Shown here piece after piece: positions 5,648 through 12,514 of a DNA stretch of 17,728 nucleotides. The notes beneath the pieces were generated by a model. It saw only the letters and a list, made by a program, of their open reading frames with translations. It did not search any database and had not been told where the DNA came from. The first letter of the stretch is position 1, and every line of letters starts with the position of its first letter. The stretch comes from CAKSXP01 sp964539115 (GTDB lineage Bacteria; Bacillota; Clostridia; Oscillospirales; Oscillospiraceae). Location: the NCBI GenBank assembly GCA_964539115.1, contig CAZIHY010000045.1, positions 1 to 17,728 on the forward strand, written 5' to 3'. The position numbers were made by a program, and so were the translations under genes.

Positions 5648-6429
5648 TGGATTTTTCCTTTCTTAACGAATATATCCCCGTCCGCCGCAGCATCCGCACC
5701 TTCGAGATGGACAAGCCGATAGAAGAAGATATTCTCGACGAGTTGATCGACTTTCTCTCCGGCCTGACACTGCCGCAGGACGCCATCGACTGGAATTTTG
5801 ACACCCTTCCGTATTCCGACATGGTGCAGATAGCCACGGTCGAGCCCGGCGTCAAGGCGCCGATGTATCTTGTGCTGCGCTCCGAAAAACTTAACTTTGC
5901 GCTGCAGAACTGCGGATACATGGGCGAACTGGCTTCGCTCTGGCTGACCTCCCGCGGCATAGCCTCCTGCTGGCAGAGCAGCATCAACGTGAGCGAGGAT
6001 TTTCCCGACACTCTGCCATATATCGCGGCGGTTGCTGTCGGATACTCGAAGGAGCGCTTCCGCCTCCCGTCCGACCCAGTCAAGCGTAAGCCGCTCAAGA
6101 AATGGACTCTCGGCAATTTCGGCGACAAGGAAAAGGTGGTTGAGGCAGTATCAATGGCTCCCAGCTGGTCGGCACGCCAGCCTGTATGCCTCATGTCCCT
6201 GGAAGGGAAGATGCACGTCTACCGCACCCACCCCCTTCTGAACAACCCCGTCATATCCTATGTCCAGTGCATGGATGTGGGCGCCGCACTGGCGCACATG
6301 CATGTTGCCGCGAACGCCTTGGGCTACGGCATCGAGTTCACCCGCCAGGACCCGACCCCGATATGGGGCAACAAGATATACCAGGCAACCGTAAAGTTCA
6401 CACGTGATGAACAGGACGAAAAGGAATAA
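5647..6429 (+). CDS. Nitroreductase family protein, TM1586-like
   Basis: This 260-aa protein is predicted to be a cytosolic FMN-dependent oxidoreductase. It begins with the nitroreductase signature RRSIRTF at 13-19. It has two related halves: APMYLVL (71-77) with QNCGYMGELASLWLTSRGIA (87-106), and RQPVCLMSL (177-185) with CMDVGAALAHMHVAANALGY (208-227). This internal duplication matches the TM1586-type subgroup, where one chain mimics the usual homodimer. ATG 5647 shares one base with the proS stop (TGATG), so translation is probably coupled; a TTG three bases earlier is an alternative. GGGGAG lies at 5631-5636 inside proS. The substrate is unknown, and the link with ProRS is likely only transcriptional. 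Confidence 0.85.
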   Translation: MDFSFLNEYIPVRRSIRTFEMDKPIEEDILDELIDFLSGLTLPQDAIDWNFDTLPYSDMVQIATVEPGVKAPMYLVLRSEKLNFALQNCGYMGELASLWLTSRGIASCWQSSINVSEDFPDTLPYIAAVAVGYSKERFRLPSDPVKRKPLKKWTLGNFGDKEKVVEAVSMAPSWSARQPVCLMSLEGKMHVYRTHPLLNNPVISYVQCMDVGAALAHMHVAANALGYGIEFTRQDPTPIWGNKIYQATVKFTRDEQDEKE

Positions 6430-6430
6430 A

Positions 6431-6475
6431 CGAAAAGCACCGGCATTATAAACTGCCGGTGCTTTTCGTTTTCGT
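6431..6475. terminator. Terminator after the nitroreductase gene
   Basis: A 15-bp perfect stem (6431-6445 with 6454-6468) with an 8-base loop is followed by a T-rich tail. It ends the proS-nitroreductase transcript and may also serve the thioesterase gene arriving from the other side, whose stop is at 6507. Confidence 0.88.
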
Positions 6476-6506
6476 CTTATCAGTCAGGCTGCAGACAGAC
6501 GGACGC

Positions 6507-6965
6507 TTATTTCCCTTCCATCTGCTCTATGAGCACGGCGTCGCGGCGGCGGCGCTCGTCCAGATCGATCTCGCCGCCCGTGAAGTAGACCGTGAACTCG
6601 CCCTTGGCACAGAGCCTGCCCTCGTCGTCATAGACCCGGGATTCATAAAGTCCCGTCGTACGTCCGGTCTTTACCATCTCCGCTACGGCGCGCAGGGTCT
6701 TCCCCTTTCCCGGGCGCAGATAGTGCACAGTCGCATCGAGCGTAAGCATGTTGCGCCCGGTGGAGGCGGAGGCCATACCCGTTGCAAGATCCATCAGCGC
6801 ATAGACGAAGCTGCCGTGCGCGACCTGCTGCGGATTGAGCGAATCCACTGTCACAGGCGCTTCGACCTCACAGTATTCGTCGCGCAGCGCCGTCACCTTC
6901 AGCCCGTTATGGCTGTTGAAATTGCGTGCATTGTTGATATATTCGATAAAGTCAGAATGATCCAT
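6507..6965 (-). CDS. PaaI-like hotdog-fold acyl-CoA thioesterase
   Basis: This 152-aa protein has the PaaI/DUF4442-like hotdog layout. The segment QQVAHGSFVYALMDLATGMA at 46-65 holds the conserved His-Gly (50-51) and the acidic residue Asp59 expected in the active site. The strands MLTLDATVHYLRP and GLYESRVYDDEGRLCAKGEF complete the fold. It would hydrolyse an acyl- or aryl-CoA thioester in the cytosol; the acyl group cannot be deduced. I start at ATG 6965, which follows GGAGGGT by 6 bases; the frame extends nine codons further but without a ribosome site. It lies 46 bases after clpC on the same strand with no terminator between, so the two may be cotranscribed. Confidence 0.85.
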   Translation of the reverse strand: MDHSDFIEYINNARNFNSHNGLKVTALRDEYCEVEAPVTVDSLNPQQVAHGSFVYALMDLATGMASASTGRNMLTLDATVHYLRPGKGKTLRAVAEMVKTGRTTGLYESRVYDDEGRLCAKGEFTVYFTGGEIDLDERRRRDAVLIEQMEGK

Positions 6966-7011
6966 ATTGATACCCTCCGGAAAATGTCGCAATGAGGGTA
7001 TTTTACCACCT

Positions 7012-9471
7012 TCAGGAAGCCTTGTCTACTGCCTTTACGGCAAGTTTTCCGTTGCTTACCGCGACGGACAGCCCTCCCCCGTTTGACAACGTCCCGTCCA
7101 GAAGCAGTCCCGCCGCCGGGTCCTCTATCTCCGCGCGTATCTCTCGGCGCAGCGGGCGCGCGCCGTAAACAGGGTCGAAGCCCTTTTCGGCAATAAGATC
7201 CAGCGCCTCGGGCGTCACCGTCATATCGATGCCAAGCGATTCCATGCGTCCGCGCACCTCCGTCAGCATTTTTTCCGCAATGAGACGGATATCGCCGCGT
7301 CCAAGCTGGTTGAAAACAAGTATCTCATCTATTCTGTTGATAAATTCCGGTCTGAATACGCCTTTCAGTTCGCGCATGACCGCCTTTCGTATATCATCCT
7401 GCGGCTTCGCGCCGTCCGGAGACAACCCCTTGTCCGAAAAGCCCAGCGCAGGTTTATTGTCCGTTATCGTCTTTGCGCCGACATTGCTTGTCATGACGAT
7501 GATAGCGTTTCTGAAACTGACCGGCCGGCCCTGCGAGTCGGTCAGCTTGCCGTCCTCCATGATTTGGAGCAGCAGACCCCAGATGTCCTCGTGCGCCTTT
7601 TCCAGTTCGTCGAACAGCACAACGCAGTATGGCCGGCGCCGCAGCTTCTCTGTAAGCTGTCCTCCCTCGTCATAGCCGACATAGCCCGGCGGCGAGCCGA
7701 TCAGCTTCGAGACCGAGTGTTTCTCCATATATTCGGACATATCGAAGCGGATCAGCGCCTTTTCGTCGCCGAAAACCGCATCCGCAAGCGCGCGGCACAG
7801 TTCTGTTTTTCCAACACCCGTCGGTCCGAGAAACAGGAACGAGCCCGCAGGGCGGTTGGGATCGCGCAGACCGACCCGGCTGCGCTGCACGGCACGGGCC
7901 GCCGCCCTGACCGCCGCGTCCTGGCCAATCACACGACTGCGCAGTTCATCCTCCAGCGTCATCAGCTTCTCGCCTTCGTTGCGCGTCAACCCGGTCACAG
8001 GTATGCCCGTCCAGCCGGAGACGACCGCCGCCACGTCCTGCGCGGTGACCGACGGGCGCGCCCTCTGGGTGAAGCGGCAGCGCTTTTCCTCAAGCTCGGC
8101 ACGCAGGCGGTTCTCATTGTCCCGCTCCCGCGCCGCTTTCTCGTAATCCTGCTCGGCTACCGCTTTTCGCTTGTTGTCCTCCGCCGTGCGGAGAAGCGCC
8201 TCCAGATTCTCGATATCCGTTGGGGCGGAGACCGTGTCCAGCCGCACTCGGCTGGCCGCCTCGTCCATCAGGTCGATTGCCTTGTCAGGCAGGAAGCGGT
8301 CTGCAACATAGCGCTGCGAGAGCGAGACCGCGGCCTTTATCGCCTCTTCCGTTATATCCAGCCCGTGGTGCGCCTCGTATTTTTCCCTGATGCCGCGGAG
8401 TATCCCCTCCGCCGCGTCCGCGTCCGGCTCCGCTATCATGATCGGTTGGAACCTGCGCTCGAGCGCGGCGTCCTTCTCGATATGCCTGCGGTACTCCTGT
8501 GTCGTTGTCGCGCCGATGACTTGCATCGCGCCTCGTCCCAGCGTCGGCTTTATTATGTTCGCAGCGTCGATCGCTCCCTCCGCTGCGCCCGCGCCGACTA
8601 TTGTGTGCAGCTCATCTATAAACAGGATAACATCCCCCGCCCGCTCAACCTCGCGCAGGACGTTTTTGATGCGCTCCTCGAAGTCTCCGCGGTACTTTGT
8701 GCCCGCAACCATGGCGGTCAGGTCGAGCGCGACAATGCGTTTGTTTTTCAGGCTATCCGGCACATTACCGCCGGCGAAGGCGCGAGCCAGCCCCTCCGCG
8801 ACCGCGGTCTTTCCGACACCCGGTTCCCCAATCAGGACGGGGTTGTTCTTCGTCCGCCGCGAAAGTATCTGTATCGCGCGTTGTATCTCGCTTTCGCGCC
8901 CGATCACAGGGTCCAGCTTTCCGACCGCCGCAAGCTCCGTCAGATCGCGGCTGTACTGGTCGAGCGTACGCGTGTCCGCTCGGCGGCTCGATGGCCGCTG
9001 AGGGAATGTCGACCGCGTCTGCTGCTGCTTGTCCTGACCGCCGAACAGCGCGACAAGCCTTGTATACATACAGTTTATCTCCGCACCGGCGTCGACAAGC
9101 ACGCGGGAGGCCGCGCACTCCGGCAGTCGGAGGATCCCCATAAGAAGGTGCTCCGTGCCGACGCGCCTCTGGCCGAGCCTTCCTGCGTCCGCAACGGCGT
9201 GCGCAAGCGCGCCCTGCGCCTCGTCGTCCAGCCCCCCAATGGGAGTTCCCGGAGTGCCGCGCCCCGTCCTCTCCTCAACGAGCTTTGTAAGCTGGACGGA
9301 GTTGAGCCCGCAGTCCCACAGTATTTTCGCGCCGAGAGAGCCGGTCTCTCCCGCGATGCCGAGAAGTATATGTTCTGTCCCAATATATGAATGTCCCATA
9401 GACGCTGATATACTCTGCGCCCTTGATATCGCGCCGCGGGCATATTGAGTGAAGTTGTCGGTATTTTTCAT
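7012..9471 (-). CDS. clpC: ATP-dependent Clp protease ATP-binding subunit ClpC
   Basis: This 819-aa Hsp100 unfoldase would feed substrates to the ClpP protease. Domains in order: two Clp-N repeats (about 1-75 and 80-143); AAA1 with Walker A GEPGVGKT (215-222) and Walker B ending DELH (286-289); a UVR-like coiled segment (EQDYEKAARERDNENRLRAE, 440-459) in the middle domain; AAA2 with Walker A GPTGVGKT (549-556) and Walker B DE (621-622); and a C-terminal D2-small domain. The UVR segment marks it as ClpC rather than ClpB or ClpA. I start at ATG 9471, which has AAAGGA 8 bases upstream. The usual ctsR, mcsA and mcsB genes are not upstream, and I see no CtsR heptad repeats or CIRCE element. Confidence 0.95.
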   Translation of the reverse strand: MKNTDNFTQYARGAISRAQSISASMGHSYIGTEHILLGIAGETGSLGAKILWDCGLNSVQLTKLVEERTGRGTPGTPIGGLDDEAQGALAHAVADAGRLGQRRVGTEHLLMGILRLPECAASRVLVDAGAEINCMYTRLVALFGGQDKQQQTRSTFPQRPSSRRADTRTLDQYSRDLTELAAVGKLDPVIGRESEIQRAIQILSRRTKNNPVLIGEPGVGKTAVAEGLARAFAGGNVPDSLKNKRIVALDLTAMVAGTKYRGDFEERIKNVLREVERAGDVILFIDELHTIVGAGAAEGAIDAANIIKPTLGRGAMQVIGATTTQEYRRHIEKDAALERRFQPIMIAEPDADAAEGILRGIREKYEAHHGLDITEEAIKAAVSLSQRYVADRFLPDKAIDLMDEAASRVRLDTVSAPTDIENLEALLRTAEDNKRKAVAEQDYEKAARERDNENRLRAELEEKRCRFTQRARPSVTAQDVAAVVSGWTGIPVTGLTRNEGEKLMTLEDELRSRVIGQDAAVRAAARAVQRSRVGLRDPNRPAGSFLFLGPTGVGKTELCRALADAVFGDEKALIRFDMSEYMEKHSVSKLIGSPPGYVGYDEGGQLTEKLRRRPYCVVLFDELEKAHEDIWGLLLQIMEDGKLTDSQGRPVSFRNAIIVMTSNVGAKTITDNKPALGFSDKGLSPDGAKPQDDIRKAVMRELKGVFRPEFINRIDEILVFNQLGRGDIRLIAEKMLTEVRGRMESLGIDMTVTPEALDLIAEKGFDPVYGARPLRREIRAEIEDPAAGLLLDGTLSNGGGLSVAVSNGKLAVKAVDKAS

Positions 9472-9533
9472 TCCGTTTATCCTTTCGATGGCTGTTTGAG
9501 GAAGATTATTTCCAAAACCTCTGGTCCTCATAC

Positions 9534-9562
9534 GGAATATTTTACAGTCCGGGGCCTGTCAA
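9534..9562 (-). promoter_or_regulatory. Possible promoter of clpC
   Basis: Minus strand TTGACA (9562-9557) is perfect, with a 17-base spacer to TATTCC (9539-9534), a weak -10. Transcription would start near 9527, with a leader of about 56 bases. Upstream of the -35 is a GC-only inverted repeat around 9565-9580. Confidence 0.45.
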
Positions 9563-9605
9563 AATCGCGCGTCGGCGCGCGAAAACAGCTGGAACAAAAA
9601 AGTAT

Positions 9606-9633
9606 TTGATTTTTGTTGATTATATGTTAATAT
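9606..9633 (+). promoter_or_regulatory. Promoter of the ferredoxin gene
   Basis: TTGATT (9606-9611), 16-base spacer, TAATAT (9628-9633), in an AT-rich stretch unlike the flanking DNA. The predicted start near 9640 gives a leader of about 45 bases to ATG 9686. Confidence 0.55.
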
Positions 9634-9685
9634 AGCACTTGTAACAATGGCTCTAACAGAGTACATAATCTTTGGAGGTATAACA

Positions 9686-9856
9686 ATGGCATACAAGATC
9701 GGTGAAGACTGCATCAGCTGCGGCGCTTGCGCCGCCAACTGCCCCATGGGCTGCATCGCTCAGGGCGACGAGCACTATGAGATCGATGCTTCTCAGTGCA
9801 TTTCCTGCGGAACCTGCGCTGACACCTGCCCCATGGGAGCCATTTCCGAGGCATAA
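9686..9856 (+). CDS. 2[4Fe-4S] clostridial-type ferredoxin
   Basis: This 56-aa protein is a low-potential electron carrier of the cytosol, serving enzymes such as pyruvate:ferredoxin oxidoreductase, hydrogenase or Rnf. It has two CxxCxxCxxxCP motifs: Cys9, 12, 15 and 19, and Cys38, 41, 44 and 48. Each cluster takes three cysteines from one motif and the fourth from the other. An extra Cys23 is present. The length is exactly that of classical clostridial ferredoxins. ATG 9686 follows GGAGG at 9674-9678; the frame is open upstream to 9647 but that part overlaps the leader. It has its own promoter and terminator and stands alone. Its partner enzymes are not in the window. Confidence 0.96.
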   Translation: MAYKIGEDCISCGACAANCPMGCIAQGDEHYEIDASQCISCGTCADTCPMGAISEA

Positions 9857-9877
9857 TCGGTCACAATAACAAATCAT

Positions 9878-9914
9878 ATAAAAGGGGCGATATTTTTATA
9901 TCGCCCCTTTTATT
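9878..9914 (+). terminator. Terminator after the ferredoxin gene
   Basis: A 16-bp stem (9878-9892/9899-9913, core 9880-9892 with 9899-9911) closes a six-base loop and is flanked by A and T runs. It lies 21 bases after the ferredoxin stop and about 10 bases before the ribosome site of the next gene. Confidence 0.88.
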
Positions 9915-9936
9915 ATATCTTTGGGAGAAAACAGAT

Positions 9937-10647
9937 ATGTCGGAATATAAAGCGCTTTGGCGCGGCGGACCGGAGTTTGCCGCCGGCGAATTCGCCGTTT
10001 CGACCGATTCCGTGCTTCTGGCGGACTTCGCCCAGCCCAGGAAAAACGACCGCATCATGGACCTCGGCTGCGGCTCCGGTCTTTTGTGCGTGCTCGCGGG
10101 AACTGCAGCGCCGGGAGCCGTTATACGCGGTATCGAGATCAATTCCCGCTGGGCGGAGGAGTGCCGCCGCAATCTCGAATACAACGGCATCGCCGCGGAG
10201 ATAACGACCAGCGACCTGCGCGAGCACCGGCGTATCTTCAGCGCCGGCAGCTGTTCCCTCGTCATCTCCAACCCGCCGTATTTCCCCGAGGGCAGCGGAT
10301 ACCGGGCGGAGGGAGCCGTCTCCGCCGCGCGCAGTGAGGAAAACTGCACACTGGAGGATGTCTGCTCGTGCGCGGCCTTTCTCTGCAAAACGGGAGGTCG
10401 GTTCTGTCTTGTCCACCGCGCGGACAGGCTCAGCACAGCGCTCTGCACAATGACCGCCGCGGGGCTTGAACCGAAACGCCTGCGCCTTGTTCAATACCGC
10501 CTCGGCTCCGTGCCGAGTCTCGCCCTCGTCGAGGGACGGCGCGGCGGGAACCCCGGGCTCAGCGTTCTGCCGACGCTCATTCTCAAGAACGAGGACGGAA
10601 CGGACACCGGCGAGGTCAAAAGGATATATCATTTGGAGGATATGTAA
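9937..10647 (+). CDS. tRNA1(Val) (adenine-37-N6)-methyltransferase-like protein (TrmN6/YabB family)
   Basis: This 236-aa class I SAM-dependent methyltransferase has the SAM-binding loop DLGCGSG at 42-48, an acidic residue ending strand 2 (GIEIN, 65-69), and the catalytic NPPYF at 112-116, the N6-adenine methyltransferase signature. The opening YKALWRGGPEF... and VSTDSVLLADF match the YabB/TrmN6 family, which modifies A37 of tRNA-Val in E. coli. The next gene is rsmI, the same neighbour as in Bacillus (yabB near yabC/rsmI), which supports the family call. ATG 9937 has GGGAG about 9 bases upstream. The stop TAA overlaps the rsmI ATG by one base. The exact tRNA target is inferred from the family. 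Confidence 0.88.
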   Translation: MSEYKALWRGGPEFAAGEFAVSTDSVLLADFAQPRKNDRIMDLGCGSGLLCVLAGTAAPGAVIRGIEINSRWAEECRRNLEYNGIAAEITTSDLREHRRIFSAGSCSLVISNPPYFPEGSGYRAEGAVSAARSEENCTLEDVCSCAAFLCKTGGRFCLVHRADRLSTALCTMTAAGLEPKRLRLVQYRLGSVPSLALVEGRRGGNPGLSVLPTLILKNEDGTDTGEVKRIYHLEDM

Positions 10648-11501
10648 TGAGCGGTACTCTTTATCTTGTTGCAACGCCTATCGGCAACCTGGGCGACTTT
10701 TCGCCGCGCGCCGTCGAGACGCTCAAGCAGGTCGATTTCATCGCCGCGGAGGACACCCGCGTTACAATAAAACTGCTGAACCACCTCGGCATCAAAAAGC
10801 CGATGGTCAGCTATTATGAACACAATCGCGCCGAGATGGGCGAGAAGCTGCTTTCCCGTTTGCTCGCGGGAGAGAGCTGTGCGCTGGTCTCGGACGCGGG
10901 CATGCCAGCCATAAGCGACCCCGGCGAGGATATCGTGCGCCAGTGCGGGATACACGGCGTCCGCGTCTGCCCGATACCGGGCGCGAACGCGCTCATCTCC
11001 GCGCTCGCGGTCAGCGGGCTGCCGACCCAGCGCTTCACCTTTGAAGGCTTTCTTAGCACAGCCAATCGCCCGAGACGCGAGCATCTCGAGGGGCTTGTCG
11101 GCGAAAAGCGCACCATGATCTTTTACGAGGCGCCGCACAAGCTCATAGCGACGCTGACGGATCTTCTCAAATATCTCGGCGACCGCCAGATCGCCCTGTG
11201 CCGCGAGCTGACAAAAATACACGAGGAGATAATCCGCACAACGCTGTCAGAAGCGCTGGTATACTATGAAACGACCGCCCCCAAGGGCGAATTCGTCCTC
11301 GTTGTACACGGAGCGGAGGAGAAGAGCGAGCCGAAGATGACCATGGAGCAGGCGCTCGAGCGCGTTGCTTTCTACCGCGCGGGCGGCAAAAAGCTCAAGG
11401 AGGCGGCGAAGCTTGCCTCTATCGACTCCGGTTTTTCAAAAAACGAACTTTACGAGATGGCGATCAAAGACCCATTGACCGGCGGCGACGGCAGAGGCTG
11501 A
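10647..11501 (+). CDS. rsmI: 16S rRNA (cytidine-1402-2'-O)-methyltransferase RsmI
   Basis: This 284-aa enzyme of the tetrapyrrole-methylase fold 2'-O-methylates C1402 of 16S rRNA at the decoding centre, using SAM. The N-terminal LYLVATPIGNLGD (5-17), then AAEDTR (33-38), SDAGMPAISDPG (82-93) and PGANALISAL (113-122) are the family signatures in order. The length matches the family (about 275-290 aa). A C-terminal helical region (from about 225, KMTMEQALERV... GGKKLKEAAKLAS) is the usual extension. GGAGG at 10635-10639 supports ATG 10647. It is translationally coupled to the preceding methyltransferase, making a two-gene RNA-modification operon. Confidence 0.95.
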   Translation: MSGTLYLVATPIGNLGDFSPRAVETLKQVDFIAAEDTRVTIKLLNHLGIKKPMVSYYEHNRAEMGEKLLSRLLAGESCALVSDAGMPAISDPGEDIVRQCGIHGVRVCPIPGANALISALAVSGLPTQRFTFEGFLSTANRPRREHLEGLVGEKRTMIFYEAPHKLIATLTDLLKYLGDRQIALCRELTKIHEEIIRTTLSEALVYYETTAPKGEFVLVVHGAEEKSEPKMTMEQALERVAFYRAGGKKLKEAAKLASIDSGFSKNELYEMAIKDPLTGGDGRG

Positions 11502-11523
11502 GAGATTATTCCAACCTCCTGTA

Positions 11524-11552
11524 TTGACATTTAAAGGGTTATAGCGTATAGT
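11524..11552 (+). promoter_or_regulatory. Strong sigma-A promoter of the unrecognised membrane protein gene
   Basis: Perfect TTGACA (11524-11529), 17-base spacer, TATAGT (11547-11552). Transcription would start near 11559, 34 bases before ATG 11593. Confidence 0.85.
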
Positions 11553-11592
11553 ATTTGTATACGAAATTATAGCTATGCGGGAGGTCAATTTT

Positions 11593-12441
11593 ATGAAAAA
11601 GCGTAAAATCATCCGTTCTTTCAGATTGATCTCACTTATTCTCAGTGCGGTTTTTCTCGCCGCCGAGCTGGGGTTTCAGTTCATTCCGATGCCCATACAG
11701 GAGGCCGGCTTCTCCTCCAACGGTAATTCAGGAAATTTGTTCTCTTTCAGGTATTCGGTTTTTCAAATAGCGGAGAGCATGGATCTCGAGTTCGACATTC
11801 CGGGGATAGAGGCCGGGGAATTTTATGAATTCACGGCGCCCGAGTCGATCTATTTGGCCGGCAATAAGGACATCATCTTTAACAAGGGAGATACTGCTGT
11901 TTTGTCATTTTGCAGTCTCCCTCCCCAGAGCCATCAATATGGTGAACGTCTGATTTCCGCCGGTACCGATTCGAATGCGCGTCAGCTTACCATCGACGAA
12001 AAGCTGCTCGTCCGCTGCTACATAGCCTATCTCGAGCAGACAGGAAACACGGTCCTGTTCGAGAGCGAGACCGGCTTGGAGCTCAACGAGAAAAACGCCC
12101 TCGCCGTGCTGACTGCCATTGATGAAGAGATCTATAACGGAGGCTTCTATATTCCGGCGGCTTACCCCCACTACATGCGCACGACGCACACACTGCGCAA
12201 TGTCTGCATCTGGCTGATGGGCATCTGCCTTGTTTGGTTTGCAGCGATGCTTATTATATGCCACTTCGTGGACACCACCGGATGGGCGGAGGAAAACGCG
12301 GAAAATTGGAAGGCCGCGTCCGAAAACCGCAGCGGTTTCAAAATGTCCAGCCTCTCCAAAAGCGACGAGCGTGAACCTCCCCCCGACACCAACAAGAACA
12401 AGACCCGTCAGGAGCTTTTCAAGGATTTCAAGGAAAAATAA
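11593..12441 (+). CDS. Unrecognised two-TM membrane protein
   Basis: I do not recognise this 282-aa protein. It starts MKKRKIIRSFR, then has a hydrophobic helix at about 11-28, a polar domain at about 40-195 that should lie outside the membrane, a second helix at about 203-225 (CIWLMGICLVWFAAMLIICH) and a charged cytoplasmic tail of 55 residues ending in Lys-rich sequence. By the positive-inside rule both ends are cytoplasmic. The outer domain has scattered cysteines but no familiar motif. GGGAGGT lies 6 bases before ATG 11593; the frame opens earlier at 11575 but that would put the ribosome site inside the gene. It is monocistronic, with a near-consensus promoter and a strong terminator. It is less GC-rich than its neighbours in its first half. 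Confidence 0.8.
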   Translation: MKKRKIIRSFRLISLILSAVFLAAELGFQFIPMPIQEAGFSSNGNSGNLFSFRYSVFQIAESMDLEFDIPGIEAGEFYEFTAPESIYLAGNKDIIFNKGDTAVLSFCSLPPQSHQYGERLISAGTDSNARQLTIDEKLLVRCYIAYLEQTGNTVLFESETGLELNEKNALAVLTAIDEEIYNGGFYIPAAYPHYMRTTHTLRNVCIWLMGICLVWFAAMLIICHFVDTTGWAEENAENWKAASENRSGFKMSSLSKSDEREPPPDTNKNKTRQELFKDFKEK

Positions 12442-12480
12442 ATCTCAGGGTACATTTTTGCACCCTGAGATTTTTTATTT
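12440..12480. terminator. Terminator between the two-TM protein and the SLH protein genes
   Basis: A 12-bp perfect stem (12440-12451 with 12462-12473) and 10-base loop are followed by T12471-T12476. An A-rich flank on the other side allows it to work for the minus-strand SLH gene as well, whose stop lies at 12515. Confidence 0.88.
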
Positions 12481-12514
12481 TCCGCGTTTGTTTTTTTATG
12501 TGTTTTCTGTCCGG

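Noticed and set aside
7564..9390. 608-codon open frame antisense to clpC
   Set aside because: Arginine-rich composition typical of a shadow frame, no ribosome site, and the opposite strand encodes an unmistakable ClpC.
9472..9640. CIRCE or CtsR operator upstream of clpC
   Set aside because: A GCACT string near 9634 resembles part of CIRCE but has no inverted partner, and no tandem CtsR heptads are present.
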